Shown here: piece after piece, positions 56,432 through 64,000 of the stretch
Position numbering within the stretch: position 1 is the stretch's first letter
How the letters are laid out: each line of letters opens with the position of its first letter
Assembly: GCA_016716385.1 (NCBI GenBank)
Contig: JADJWL010000003.1
Location: 372,001-436,000, forward strand
Direction of reading: 5' to 3'
DNA: 64,000 nt
Source: Bryobacterales bacterium
GTDB lineage: Bacteria; Acidobacteriota; Terriglobia; Bryobacterales; Bryobacteraceae
Notes under the pieces: generated by a model
Told to the model about the DNA's origin: nothing
Database searches by the model: none
Seen by the model: only the letters and a program-made list of their open reading frames with translations
Made by a program: the position numbers and the translations under genes

Positions 56432-57289
56432 TCAGCGGGACGCGCCGCGCTCACCGCGGAGGCGGCGGGCCAGCCGTTCGCCTGCTGCGAAGGTATCTCG
56501 TGCCGCCTCGCCGTCGAGTCCTGCACGGATGGCTCGCAGTTCCGCGATGTAGGCGTCCAGGGTGTCACCCACGAGGTCGGCGTTGGTCGCCAGAATGTCG
56601 CGCCAGAGGTCGTAGGAGCTGAGAGCGAGCCGCGTCATGTCGCGCAAGCCGGGGCCGGCGACCGCGAGCGATGCCGGAGTCTCCGCCCGTCTGCCCACCA
56701 CCGCGGCCAGCGCCGAGGAAGCCACCTGGGGCAGGTGCGACGTCGCGGCGACGACGCGGTCATGCTCGGATGCGTCCATCCACAGCAGGTGGGCGCCGAT
56801 GGCGTCGAGCCATCCGGCAAACGTCTGTACGCTTGCCTGGCGCTCGTCTCCGGGATGGAGGGGCGTCAGAACCCAGGTCCGCCCCTCAAACAACCCGGCT
56901 TCGGCGACCGCCACGCCCCGTGTGGCTTTGCCGGCCATCGGGTGGCCGCCGATGAACAGGCAGCGCTTGAGGCAGCGCGCCGCGGTCTCGACAATCCGGC
57001 GTTTCGTGCTCCCCGCGTCGGTCACCAGCGTTTCCGGGCGCACCAGCGGGTCGAGGCGCTCCAGCGTGTCGATGATCACCTGGACAGGCTGCGCCAGGTA
57101 GAGCAAGTCCGCACGGGCGGCCGCCTCCTCGAGTGAGACTCCCTCGTCGATTGCGCCGAGCGCCAGCGCTTCTTCGATGGTGTGCGCGGAACTGACACCA
57201 AGAATGCGTCCGGGGAATCCGGCGCGGCGCAACGCGAGCGCGAACGATCCGCCAATCAGGCCGACCCCGGCAATGGCAACGGTTTCCAT
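56432..57289 (-). CDS. tyrA: Prephenate dehydrogenase
   Basis: Makes 4-hydroxyphenylpyruvate for tyrosine. 285 residues: the NAD loop VAIAGVGLIGGSFALALR, DAGSTK, and GGHPMAGKATRGV with catalytic His, then HLPQVASSALA. Last gene of the aromatic operon, three bases after the DAHP synthase stop. Confidence 0.93.
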   Translation of the reverse strand: METVAIAGVGLIGGSFALALRRAGFPGRILGVSSAHTIEEALALGAIDEGVSLEEAAARADLLYLAQPVQVIIDTLERLDPLVRPETLVTDAGSTKRRIVETAARCLKRCLFIGGHPMAGKATRGVAVAEAGLFEGRTWVLTPLHPGDERQASVQTFAGWLDAIGAHLLWMDASEHDRVVAATSHLPQVASSALAAVVGRRAETPASLAVAGPGLRDMTRLALSSYDLWRDILATNADLVGDTLDAYIAELRAIRAGLDGEAARDTFAAGERLARRLRGERGASR

Positions 57290-57292
57290 GTT

Positions 57293-58303
57293 TTAGAGAG
57301 ACCGCCCCACGGCGGGAGCGATCATGCGCAACTGGCCCATCAGTTCGCGGAACTGCTCTGGACCGATGGTCTGCGCGCCATCGCTCCAGGCGTTGTCCGG
57401 ATCGTGGTGCACTTCGATCACTAGGGCGTCGGCGCCAGCCGCGAGGGCGGCCCGCGCCATCGGCGGCACCTTGTCACGGCGGCCCGTGCCGTGCGACGGG
57501 TCGGCGGCGACCGGCAAATGCGACAGTTTCTTGACCACGGGAATCGCGGAGATATCCATCGTGTTCCGGGTGTACGTTTCGAACGTGCGGATGCCGCGCT
57601 CGCACGGGATGATGTCGTAGTTGCCGCCCGCCGCCAGGTACTCGGCGGACAGCAGCCACTCCTCGATCGTCGCCGCCGGACCCCGTTTCAGAAGCACAGG
57701 CTTGCGGAGGCGGCCCAGTTCGCGCAGCAGCGCGTAATTCTGCATGTTGCGGGCGCCGACCTGGAGGATATCCGCGTACTGGGCGAGCAGCGGGATCTGG
57801 GTTGTATCCATCACTTCGCTCACCACCAGCAGACCGTTGCGGCCAGCGGCCTCGCGCATCAGACGCAAGCCCTCTTCGCCGAGGCCCTGGAAACTGTACG
57901 GAGAGCTGCGCGGCTTGAACGCGCCGCCGCGAAGCACCTTCGCCCCTGCCTCGGCCACCAGCGCGGCGATGCGCTCGATCTGATCCTTCGTTTCCACCGA
58001 GCAGGGCCCCGCCATCACGACCACCGCTTCGCCGCCGATCGCGACCTCGCCCACCCGGACGATCGATCCCTCGGGCCGGAAGCCACGGTGCACCAGCTTA
58101 TACGGTGAAACGATGCGGTGCGCCTCTTTGACACCCGGCATCACCTCGAACTCGGCCGCTTCGAAGTCGCGGTCGCCCACGCCGCCCAGGATCGTGTGCA
58201 AGGCCCCGGTGGAGCGGTGCACGTCAAAGCCGAGGCCCACCAGCTTATCGATGACCGCCTGGATCTGCTCTTCGGCGGCGTGCTCTTCCATCACCACGAG
58301 CAT
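57293..58303 (-). CDS. aroF: DAHP synthase, type I beta with ferredoxin-like N-domain
   Basis: First enzyme of the shikimate pathway, joining PEP and erythrose 4-phosphate. Residues ~1-75 are the ferredoxin-like regulatory domain (MLVVMEEHAAEEQI); the barrel has MAGPCSVE, GGAFKPRSSPYSFQGLG, KRGPAATIEEW and DPSHGTGRRDKV. 336 residues. Follows the chorismate mutase gene by two bases; such pairing of DAHPS and mutase may allow contact and feedback. Confidence 0.94.
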   Translation of the reverse strand: MLVVMEEHAAEEQIQAVIDKLVGLGFDVHRSTGALHTILGGVGDRDFEAAEFEVMPGVKEAHRIVSPYKLVHRGFRPEGSIVRVGEVAIGGEAVVVMAGPCSVETKDQIERIAALVAEAGAKVLRGGAFKPRSSPYSFQGLGEEGLRLMREAAGRNGLLVVSEVMDTTQIPLLAQYADILQVGARNMQNYALLRELGRLRKPVLLKRGPAATIEEWLLSAEYLAAGGNYDIIPCERGIRTFETYTRNTMDISAIPVVKKLSHLPVAADPSHGTGRRDKVPPMARAALAAGADALVIEVHHDPDNAWSDGAQTIGPEQFRELMGQLRMIAPAVGRSL

Positions 58304-58305
58304 GG

Positions 58306-58602
58306 TTAGTCTTTCTTCTCCATTCGCAGGCGCTGCACGACGCGCATCTCGTCGATGATCCGCTCGAAGACGCGCTTCACGGCTTCGGACGGCAGCGGAC
58401 CGGGGTTGTTGTCCATCACGTTGCGGAACACGTCGTTCTCCCGGTTCGGCTCATAGATGGGCAGGCTCACGGCCTGTTTGATGCTGCCGATCCGTTCCAC
58501 GATGCGGGTCCGGTCGTTGAGCAGTTCGAGCAAACGCAGGTCGACGGCATCGATTTCGACGCGCAGCCGGGCGAGGGCTTCGCGGGCCTCGGCCTCGGTC
58601 AT
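58306..58602 (-). CDS. Chorismate mutase, AroQ type
   Basis: 98 residues, helical. LRVEIDAVDLRLLELLNDRT and RIGSIKQAVSLPIYEPNREN supply the AroQ Arg, Lys and Glu/Gln residues that hold chorismate. Converts chorismate to prephenate. Overlaps the trpA stop by ATGA and is two bases from aroF. Confidence 0.92.
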   Translation of the reverse strand: MTEAEAREALARLRVEIDAVDLRLLELLNDRTRIVERIGSIKQAVSLPIYEPNRENDVFRNVMDNNPGPLPSEAVKRVFERIIDEMRVVQRLRMEKKD

Positions 58603-59408
58603 GGCCGCACCTCCAACAGGGGACGCTTCAATTCCCGTGTGAACGCTTCGAGATCCGCCTCAAGCGACGGCAGCGCGGCGCGCTCCTCAATCAGCCGGAC
58701 AATGGCGGAGCCCACGACGACAGCGTCCGCCGTCCGCGCGACCTCGGCCACGTGCTCGGGCCTGGAGATCCCGAAGCCTACCGCCAGCGGCAGGTCCGTG
58801 ACGGCGCGCATCGCCGCCACCAGCGGGCCGATGGAGTCGGAGAGCGCCGTCTGCTCGCCGGTCACTCCCGTGCGCGATACCAGGTACACGAAGCCGGTCG
58901 AGTATTCGGCGACCAGTTTCAGACGCCGCGAGGTGCTCGTGGGAGCGCCCAGAAAAACCGTATCGAGCCCGGCTGCGCGCAACGGGGGCAGGTAGGGCGC
59001 GGCCTCTTCGACACTGGCGTCGGTGAGCAGCACGCCATCGATGCCCGCAGCCTTGGCTTCGAGCGCCAGGCGGTCAAACCCGAAGCGCACCACCGGATTC
59101 AGATACGTGAACAGCAGCAGCGGGACCTCGGAAGTCTTCCGGATCCGGGCCGCCATCTCGAGCACGCGCGCCAGGGTCGTGCCGGCGGCCAGCGACCGGT
59201 AGCCCGCCCGCTGGATCACCGGACCGTCGGCGATCGGGTCGGAAAACGGGACACCCAGTTCAATCAGGTCCGCTCCGCCGCGCTCCAACGCGGCAACCAG
59301 CCTCGGCGTGTGCTCCGGCGACGGATCCCCGGCAGTGAGGTAGGCGATGAGACCCTTGCGCCGTTCCTGCGCGAGACGGGTGAAGAGGTGTGCAATGCGG
59401 GTGGCCAT
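58599..59408 (-). CDS. trpA: Tryptophan synthase alpha chain
   Basis: Cleaves indole-glycerol phosphate to indole. 269 residues; GADLIELGVPFSDPIADGPVIQ carries the catalytic Glu and Asp, later VLLTDASVEEA and YLVSRTGVTG. Starts by a one-base overlap with the trpB stop and overlaps the mutase start by 4. Confidence 0.96.
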   Translation of the reverse strand: MATRIAHLFTRLAQERRKGLIAYLTAGDPSPEHTPRLVAALERGGADLIELGVPFSDPIADGPVIQRAGYRSLAAGTTLARVLEMAARIRKTSEVPLLLFTYLNPVVRFGFDRLALEAKAAGIDGVLLTDASVEEAAPYLPPLRAAGLDTVFLGAPTSTSRRLKLVAEYSTGFVYLVSRTGVTGEQTALSDSIGPLVAAMRAVTDLPLAVGFGISRPEHVAEVARTADAVVVGSAIVRLIEERAALPSLEADLEAFTRELKRPLLEVRP

Positions 59409-60607
59409 CAGTCGGCGTCGAGGTCCTTCAGGTTTTCGCGGTAGATATCAATATCCTTGTCGCCGCGGCCGGAGAGATTCAACAGGAAGATCTCGCCCTG
59501 GGCGCGGGGCGCCTCCCGGATCATCTCGGCGAGGCCATGGGCCGATTCGAGCGCGGGAATGATCCCCTCGGTCCGGCACAGGAGTTGCGCCGCCTCCAGC
59601 GCGGCGCCGTCCTGGCAGGAAGTATACTCGGTCCGGCCGATCTCCCGCAGGCGGACATGCTCGGGGCCGACCGAGGCGTAGTCAAGACCCGCTGAAACCG
59701 AATGCGTCAGCGCCACCTGGCCGTCGTCGTCCTGCAGGACGTAGCTCAGTGCGCCGTGCAGCACGCCGGGCGCGCCACCGGAGAAGCGGGCAGCGTGCTG
59801 GCCCAGTTCCGCACCGCGTCCGCCGGCTTCGACTCCGATCAGCCGCACGTCGCTGTCGCTGAGAAACGCGTGAAACATGCCGATCGCGTTCGAACCGCCG
59901 CCGACGCAGGCGTAGATGCGGTGCGGCAGGCGGCCTTCCACCGCCAGCATCTGCTCGCGCGACTCGACGCCGATCACGCGGTGGAAATCGCGCACCATCG
60001 CCGGATACGGATGCGCGCCCAACACCGAGCCCAGCAGGTAGTGCGTGGTGCCAACGTTGGTCACCCAGTCCCGCATCGCTTCGCTGATGGCGTCCTTGAG
60101 GGTGCGGCTGCCCGCGGAAACACCCACGACCTCGGCTCCCAACAGGCGCATACGGAAGACGTTCAGGCGCTGGCGGCGCATATCTTCCTCGCCCATGTAG
60201 ACGATGCACTGCAGGCCGAACAGCGCGCAGACGGTCGCGGTAGCGACACCGTGCTGTCCGGCGCCGGTCTCGGCGATGATGCGCTTCTTGCCCATCCGGC
60301 GGGCGAGCAGGGCCTGGCCCAGGGCGTTATTGATCTTGTGCGCGCCCGTATGCAGCAGGTCTTCGCGCTTCAGGTAGATCCGGGCACCGCCGAGGGACTC
60401 GGAGAGACGCTTGGCATAGTAGAGCGGCGTCGGACGCCCGACGTAGGTGCGCAGCAGGTGGTCCAGTTCTTCATGAAACGCCGGATCCTGGCGCGCCTCG
60501 CGGTAGGCGGTCTCCAACTCTTCCAACGGCGACATCAGCACTTCGGGGACATAGCGTCCTCCATAGACGCCAAAATGTCCCCCGGCATCGGGTTCGGAAA
60601 TCAGCAT
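59408..60607 (-). CDS. trpB: Tryptophan synthase beta chain
   Basis: Joins indole and serine with PLP. 399 residues; LHTGAHKINNALGQ has the PLP Lys, GAGQHGVATATVCALFGL and GGGSNAIGMFH follow. Intact and of usual length. Its start overlaps the end of trpF by 7 bases. Confidence 0.97.
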   Translation of the reverse strand: MLISEPDAGGHFGVYGGRYVPEVLMSPLEELETAYREARQDPAFHEELDHLLRTYVGRPTPLYYAKRLSESLGGARIYLKREDLLHTGAHKINNALGQALLARRMGKKRIIAETGAGQHGVATATVCALFGLQCIVYMGEEDMRRQRLNVFRMRLLGAEVVGVSAGSRTLKDAISEAMRDWVTNVGTTHYLLGSVLGAHPYPAMVRDFHRVIGVESREQMLAVEGRLPHRIYACVGGGSNAIGMFHAFLSDSDVRLIGVEAGGRGAELGQHAARFSGGAPGVLHGALSYVLQDDDGQVALTHSVSAGLDYASVGPEHVRLREIGRTEYTSCQDGAALEAAQLLCRTEGIIPALESAHGLAEMIREAPRAQGEIFLLNLSGRGDKDIDIYRENLKDLDAD

Positions 60608-61203
60608 GGGGTCTCCAGCGCCGCTCTGAGAAACGCGGCGAGCTTCGTGTGATCCTTACGGCCGGGCGCGCTCTCGAGACGCGAACAGGCGTCGACGCCC
60701 CAGGGCCGCGCGCATTCGATCGCGGCGCGCACATTCGACGCGTCGAGCCCGCCGGCAATAACAATGCGGCGTCCCAGGCCGCGCGCGAGATTCCAGTCGA
60801 ACGCCTCGCCGGCTCCGCCATAGAGCAGGCCCGCCGGACCATCGAGCAGTACGGCCTCAGCCGGCACGTCGAGCAGCGCCGGGGTAAAGGTGGCGTCCAC
60901 CCGGAGTGCCTTCCACACAGGCAAGCCTTTCGGATACACGCCGGGCGTTTCGTCGCCATGCAACTGGGCAACGTCGAGGCCGGCGATCCGGGCGATTTCT
61001 TCGATACGGGCTGGGGCTTCGTTGACGAAGACGCCCACCCTCAGCACGCCCGGCGGCGCCTGCGCCGCGATCCGGGCCGCGTCTTCAGGGAGGATCGACC
61101 GCGGGCTGGGGGGATAGAAGTTGAATCCGAGCGCCCCGGCTCCGCCCTCGACGGCCGCGGCGGCGTCCTCCAGATTGGTAATGCCGCAGATCTTGACCAT
61201 CAT
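60601..61203 (-). CDS. trpF: Phosphoribosylanthranilate isomerase
   Basis: Step three of tryptophan synthesis. 200 residues; VKICGITNLEDAAAAVEGGAGALGFNFYP and LHGDETPG, later GGLDASNVRAAI. Overlaps trpC by ATGA and trpB by 7 bases. Confidence 0.95.
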   Translation of the reverse strand: MMVKICGITNLEDAAAAVEGGAGALGFNFYPPSPRSILPEDAARIAAQAPPGVLRVGVFVNEAPARIEEIARIAGLDVAQLHGDETPGVYPKGLPVWKALRVDATFTPALLDVPAEAVLLDGPAGLLYGGAGEAFDWNLARGLGRRIVIAGGLDASNVRAAIECARPWGVDACSRLESAPGRKDHTKLAAFLRAALETPC

Positions 61204-61979
61204 GACCTGAGAGCACGCAACGCGGCGGCCGGATCGCGGGCCTTCATCAGATGCTCACCGACCAGGAACGCCTGATAGCCGGAATCCTGCAGACGGCGGA
61301 CGTCCCCGGCCGAGTGGATGCCGCTTTCGGCCACGCGGACGATCCCCTCCGGCATGCGCTTCGCCAGAGCCTCGGCGGTGGCGAGGCTCACGTCAAAAGT
61401 GCGCAGATCCCGATTGTTCACGCCGACGATCTTCGCCCCGGCGGCGAGCGCGCTGTCCAGCTCGGCGGCGTCGTGGACTTCGACCAGCGACGCCATGCCG
61501 TAGCTCGCGGCCAAGGCCTGGAAGTCGCGGATCTCCGTCTCTGTCAGGATGGCGGCGATGAGCAGGATGCAGTCCGCGCCGGCCGCCGCGGCTTCGAGGA
61601 CGTGCCGCGAGTCGATGGTAAAATCCTTGCGCAGGACGGGCAAAGCCACCGCGGTCCGCGCGGCTTCCAGATCGGCGAGGCTGCCTTGGAAGAACGATTC
61701 GTCGGTGAGGACGGAAAGGGCGGACGCGCCCCCGGATTCATAGGTCCGGGCGATCCGGGCGGCGTCATAGTCCGGCGCCAGGACCCCCTTGCTGGGAGAC
61801 GCCTTCTTGGCCTCGGCGATGATCGCGGGAAGGGCGGCGGCCAAGGCGCCGGCGAAGTCCCTGCGGACGGCGCGTGACGCCCGCCGCTCCAACTCAGACA
61901 GGGGTACGGACGCGGCAGCAAGCTCTTCACGCTTGCGCGCGACAATGCGGGCCAGGATGTCGGGAACGGATGCGGTCAA
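61200..61979 (-). CDS. trpC: Indole-3-glycerol-phosphate synthase
   Basis: Closes the indole ring. 259 residues; IIAEAKKASPSKGVL, LSVLTDESFFQGSLADLEAAR and LRKDFTIDSRHVLEAAAAGADCILLI carry the active residues, VGVNNRDLRTF the later ones. The start is TTG 61979: a TAG eight codons upstream leaves no ATG or GTG, and an AAAGG lies nine bases before. First gene in the window of the trpC-tyrA operon; trpE, trpG and trpD are not here. Confidence 0.93.
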   Translation of the reverse strand: MTASVPDILARIVARKREELAAASVPLSELERRASRAVRRDFAGALAAALPAIIAEAKKASPSKGVLAPDYDAARIARTYESGGASALSVLTDESFFQGSLADLEAARTAVALPVLRKDFTIDSRHVLEAAAAGADCILLIAAILTETEIRDFQALAASYGMASLVEVHDAAELDSALAAGAKIVGVNNRDLRTFDVSLATAEALAKRMPEGIVRVAESGIHSAGDVRRLQDSGYQAFLVGEHLMKARDPAAALRALRS

Positions 61980-62103
61980 CTCCGGAAGCCTTTGAAAACT
62001 CTATGGTATCAAAAGCGCCCTGAGCAGATCACTCGCCTGCCGATGCCTGCGGTTTTGTCTTTTCGTCTTCGCGGCGCGACCCGGCGCCGCAGTCTGGAGC
62101 CGC

Positions 62104-62193
62104 TCAAGTCGGGACACCCAACTTCGGCAGGATCCAGCGGATCAGCACGAAGTAGCCTCCCGCGAACAGCAGAAACCAGAGGGTGTCGCTCAT
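62104..62193 (-). CDS. 29-residue single-span membrane peptide
   Basis: MSDTLWFLLFAGGYFVLIRW then ILPKLGVPT: one hydrophobic helix with an Arg-Trp boundary and an LPKLGVPT end. The ATG follows the maeB stop with no base between (TAGATG), so it may be translated by re-initiation, and GGGTGTAG stands before it. Peptides of this kind exist in other genomes, with no established role. Bases 61980-62103 between it and trpC show no gene. Confidence 0.6.
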   Translation of the reverse strand: MSDTLWFLLFAGGYFVLIRWILPKLGVPT

Positions 62194-64000
62194 CTACACC
62201 CTTTGATGCACCAGCGCCGGAAAAGGTGACGGGGCCGGGTGGCGCTCCTGCGCCTCGACGACGGCGATCGCCGTCATGTTCACGATGTCGCTGACCTCCG
62301 CGCCGCGCTGCAGCACATGAACGGGCTTCGACAAACCCATCAGGATCGGGCCGATCGCCTCGCACCCGCCGATGCGCGCCAGCAGCTTGTAGGCGATGTT
62401 GCCGGATTCCAGGTTCGGAAAGACCAGCACGTTGGCCCCTCCATGCAACTGGCTGAACGGGTACGTGCTCTCGACGATTTCGGGCGTCACGGCTGTATCC
62501 GCTTGCATCTCGCCATCCACCATCAGCTCCGGCATCCGCTCCCGGACCAGCCGTGTCGCCCTGGCGACCTTGTCGGCCAGCGGGTGGCGCGTGCTGCCGA
62601 AGTTGGAGAACGAAAGCATGGCGACGCGCGGTTCCACGTCGAAGCGGCGCGCAGTCTCGGCGGCGGCGATCGCAATCTCCGCAAGGTCCTCCGCGGTGGG
62701 TTCGATGTTGACCGTCGTATCAGCGAGGAAGTACATCTGCCCGGCCGCCGTAATCATCAGGTAGAGCCCGGACACCCGGCGCAGCCCGGGACGAACCGGA
62801 ATGACCTGCAGCGCCGGACGGATTGTATCCGGATAGTGGGCGGTCAGGCCGCTGATCAGCGCGTCGGCGTCGCCCATCTCCACCATCATGGCGCCGAACA
62901 GCGTCTTGTTGCGGATGAGGTCGGCCGCCTCGCGGCGGGTGACGCCCTTGCGGCAGCGCTTCCGGTAGAACTCCTCGGTGAAGCGATCGAGGTGCGAAGC
63001 CTTCGCCGGATCGAGAATCGTAAGGCCGGCGCCGGTCAAGTGCAGTTCCTCGAGGTGCGCGTGGATCACGTCCTCGTTCCCCAGCAGGATCGGTTCGGCG
63101 ATCTTCTCGTCGACAAGCTGCTGGCAGGCGCGCAGGATCTTCACCTCTTCGCCTTCGGGAAACACAACCCGCCGCGGCGACCGGCGCGCCTTGTGGATCA
63201 TGATGCGCATCACTTCGTGCGCCTTGCCCGCCATGCTTTCCAGCCGCTCGATATACGCGTCAAGATCGACCGGCTGCTGCGCGACGCCCGTGTCCATGGC
63301 GGCTTTGGCTACCGCCACCGCCTCCCGCGTCAGGACGCGCGGGTCGAACGGCTTGGGGATGATGTACTCTGGACCGAACTCCATCTCCTCGACTCCGTAA
63401 GCCCGGCGCACGGAATCCGGCACGTCTTCGCGCGCCAGCGACGCCAGGGCGTGAGTGGCGGCGAGCTTCATCTCGTCGTTGATCGTCGTGGCACGCACAT
63501 CGAGCGCGCCGCGGAAGATGAAGGGAAAACCGAGGACGTTGTTCACCTGATTGGGGAAGTCCGACCGGCCGGTGGCGATAATGGCGTCCGGACGCGCGGC
63601 CTTCGCCACGTCATAGGGGATCTCAGGGTCAGGATTGGCGAGCGCGAAGATGATCGGGTTGGGCGCCATCGACGCCACCATCTCCGGGGTCACGCAGTTT
63701 GCGATGGAAAGGCCGAGGAGCACGTCGGCGCCCTTCATGGCGTCGGCCAGCGTGCGTGCGTCCGTCTCGACGGCGAAACGCTCCTTGTACTTGTTCATTC
63801 CCGTGGCGCGGCCCTTGTAGATCACGCCCTTGGAGTCGCACATCAGGATGTTTTCGCGCTTCACACCCAGACGCACCATGTGCTCGCCGCTCGAGATAGC
63901 GCTCGCCCCGGCGCCGTTGATGACCAGCCTGATCGACTCAATCGCCTTGCCGGCAATCAGCAGCGAGTTGATCAGGCCGGCACCGGCAATGATCGCGGTG
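62194..64000 (-). CDS. maeB: NADP-malic enzyme with phosphotransacetylase-like domain, partial
   Basis: Decarboxylates malate to pyruvate. The start lies outside the window; the reading frame covers the window edge inward. The malic part has the Rossmann GAGASAISSGEHM, CDSKGVIYKGR and FALANPDPEI; from about FPEGEEVKILRACQQLV the C-terminal half is phosphotransacetylase-like (AILLGNED-type, DADALISGLTAHYPDTIRPAL, SFSNFGSTRHPLADKV), as in E. coli MaeB, where that part binds acetyl-CoA as a regulator. Confidence 0.93.
   Translation of the reverse strand, partial: TAIIAGAGLINSLLIAGKAIESIRLVINGAGASAISSGEHMVRLGVKRENILMCDSKGVIYKGRATGMNKYKERFAVETDARTLADAMKGADVLLGLSIANCVTPEMVASMAPNPIIFALANPDPEIPYDVAKAARPDAIIATGRSDFPNQVNNVLGFPFIFRGALDVRATTINDEMKLAATHALASLAREDVPDSVRRAYGVEEMEFGPEYIIPKPFDPRVLTREAVAVAKAAMDTGVAQQPVDLDAYIERLESMAGKAHEVMRIMIHKARRSPRRVVFPEGEEVKILRACQQLVDEKIAEPILLGNEDVIHAHLEELHLTGAGLTILDPAKASHLDRFTEEFYRKRCRKGVTRREAADLIRNKTLFGAMMVEMGDADALISGLTAHYPDTIRPALQVIPVRPGLRRVSGLYLMITAAGQMYFLADTTVNIEPTAEDLAEIAIAAAETARRFDVEPRVAMLSFSNFGSTRHPLADKVARATRLVRERMPELMVDGEMQADTAVTPEIVESTYPFSQLHGGANVLVFPNLESGNIAYKLLARIGGCEAIGPILMGLSKPVHVLQRGAEVSDIVNMTAIAVVEAQERHPAPSPFPALVHQRV

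Overview
The window looks like a chromosomal segment of an Acidobacteriota bacterium of the Solibacter/Bryobacter kind. The reasons are the high G+C content, a TIGR03437-type secreted protein, a DUF1501 plus PSD1/DUF1549/DUF1553 cytochrome pair, two small proteins of a type I associate with acidobacterial genomes (one opening with an NRxNAxxSTGPKS motif), and an aromatic amino-acid operon with housekeeping genes. This assignment rests on family content, not on a marker-gene comparison. I saw no tRNA, rRNA or CRISPR array.

Layout. 1-2492: translation and pyrimidine cluster rpsB(partial)-tsf-pyrH-frr. 2508-12786: a parvulin lipoprotein; a tightly overlapped set of sugar-type dehydrogenase, homoserine kinase, U32-like protein and ceramidase-like protein; clpP with an SDR; an Rrf2 regulator, a Tat-exported unknown and an MmcQ/YjbR protein; a GNAT; two overlapping small hypotheticals. 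13539-28003: a phage-defence-type island, all on the plus strand: SNF2/DUF3883 helicase, a CBS-HEPN fusion, an AlbA_2/ATPase protein, a DUF1156 DNA methyltransferase split by an IS3-like element, a shortened RhuM-like protein, and a Swt1-HEPN/DUF499 ATPase. 28004-30137: an exported amidase between two arrays of short palindromic repeats.

30138-46854: error-prone polymerase DnaE2, hydrolases, a membrane ceramidase-like protein, purH, the DUF1501/PSD1 pair, secreted unknowns, a ClpB-type AAA+ ATPase fused to a receiver domain, and a D-amino-acid-oxidase-like protein whose C-terminal FAD motif sits at its N-terminus (circular permutation). 47031-56426: a secreted transpeptidase with a histone-like K/A tail, a very large TIGR03437 protein, a Crp/Fnr regulator, and a cytochrome bd oxidase whose cydB is frameshifted, then a NapH-like ferredoxin protein. 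56432-61979 (minus): trpC-trpF-trpB-trpA-chorismate mutase-DAHP synthase-tyrA, nearly all overlapping. 62104-64000: a 29-residue membrane peptide directly after the maeB stop codon, and maeB cut by the window end.

The most notable points are the defence island (a HEPN cassette bounded by exact 17-bp direct repeats, and a methyltransferase broken by an IS whose precise removal restores one 903-residue frame), the permuted oxidase, the AAA+-receiver fusion, and the repeat families around the amidase.
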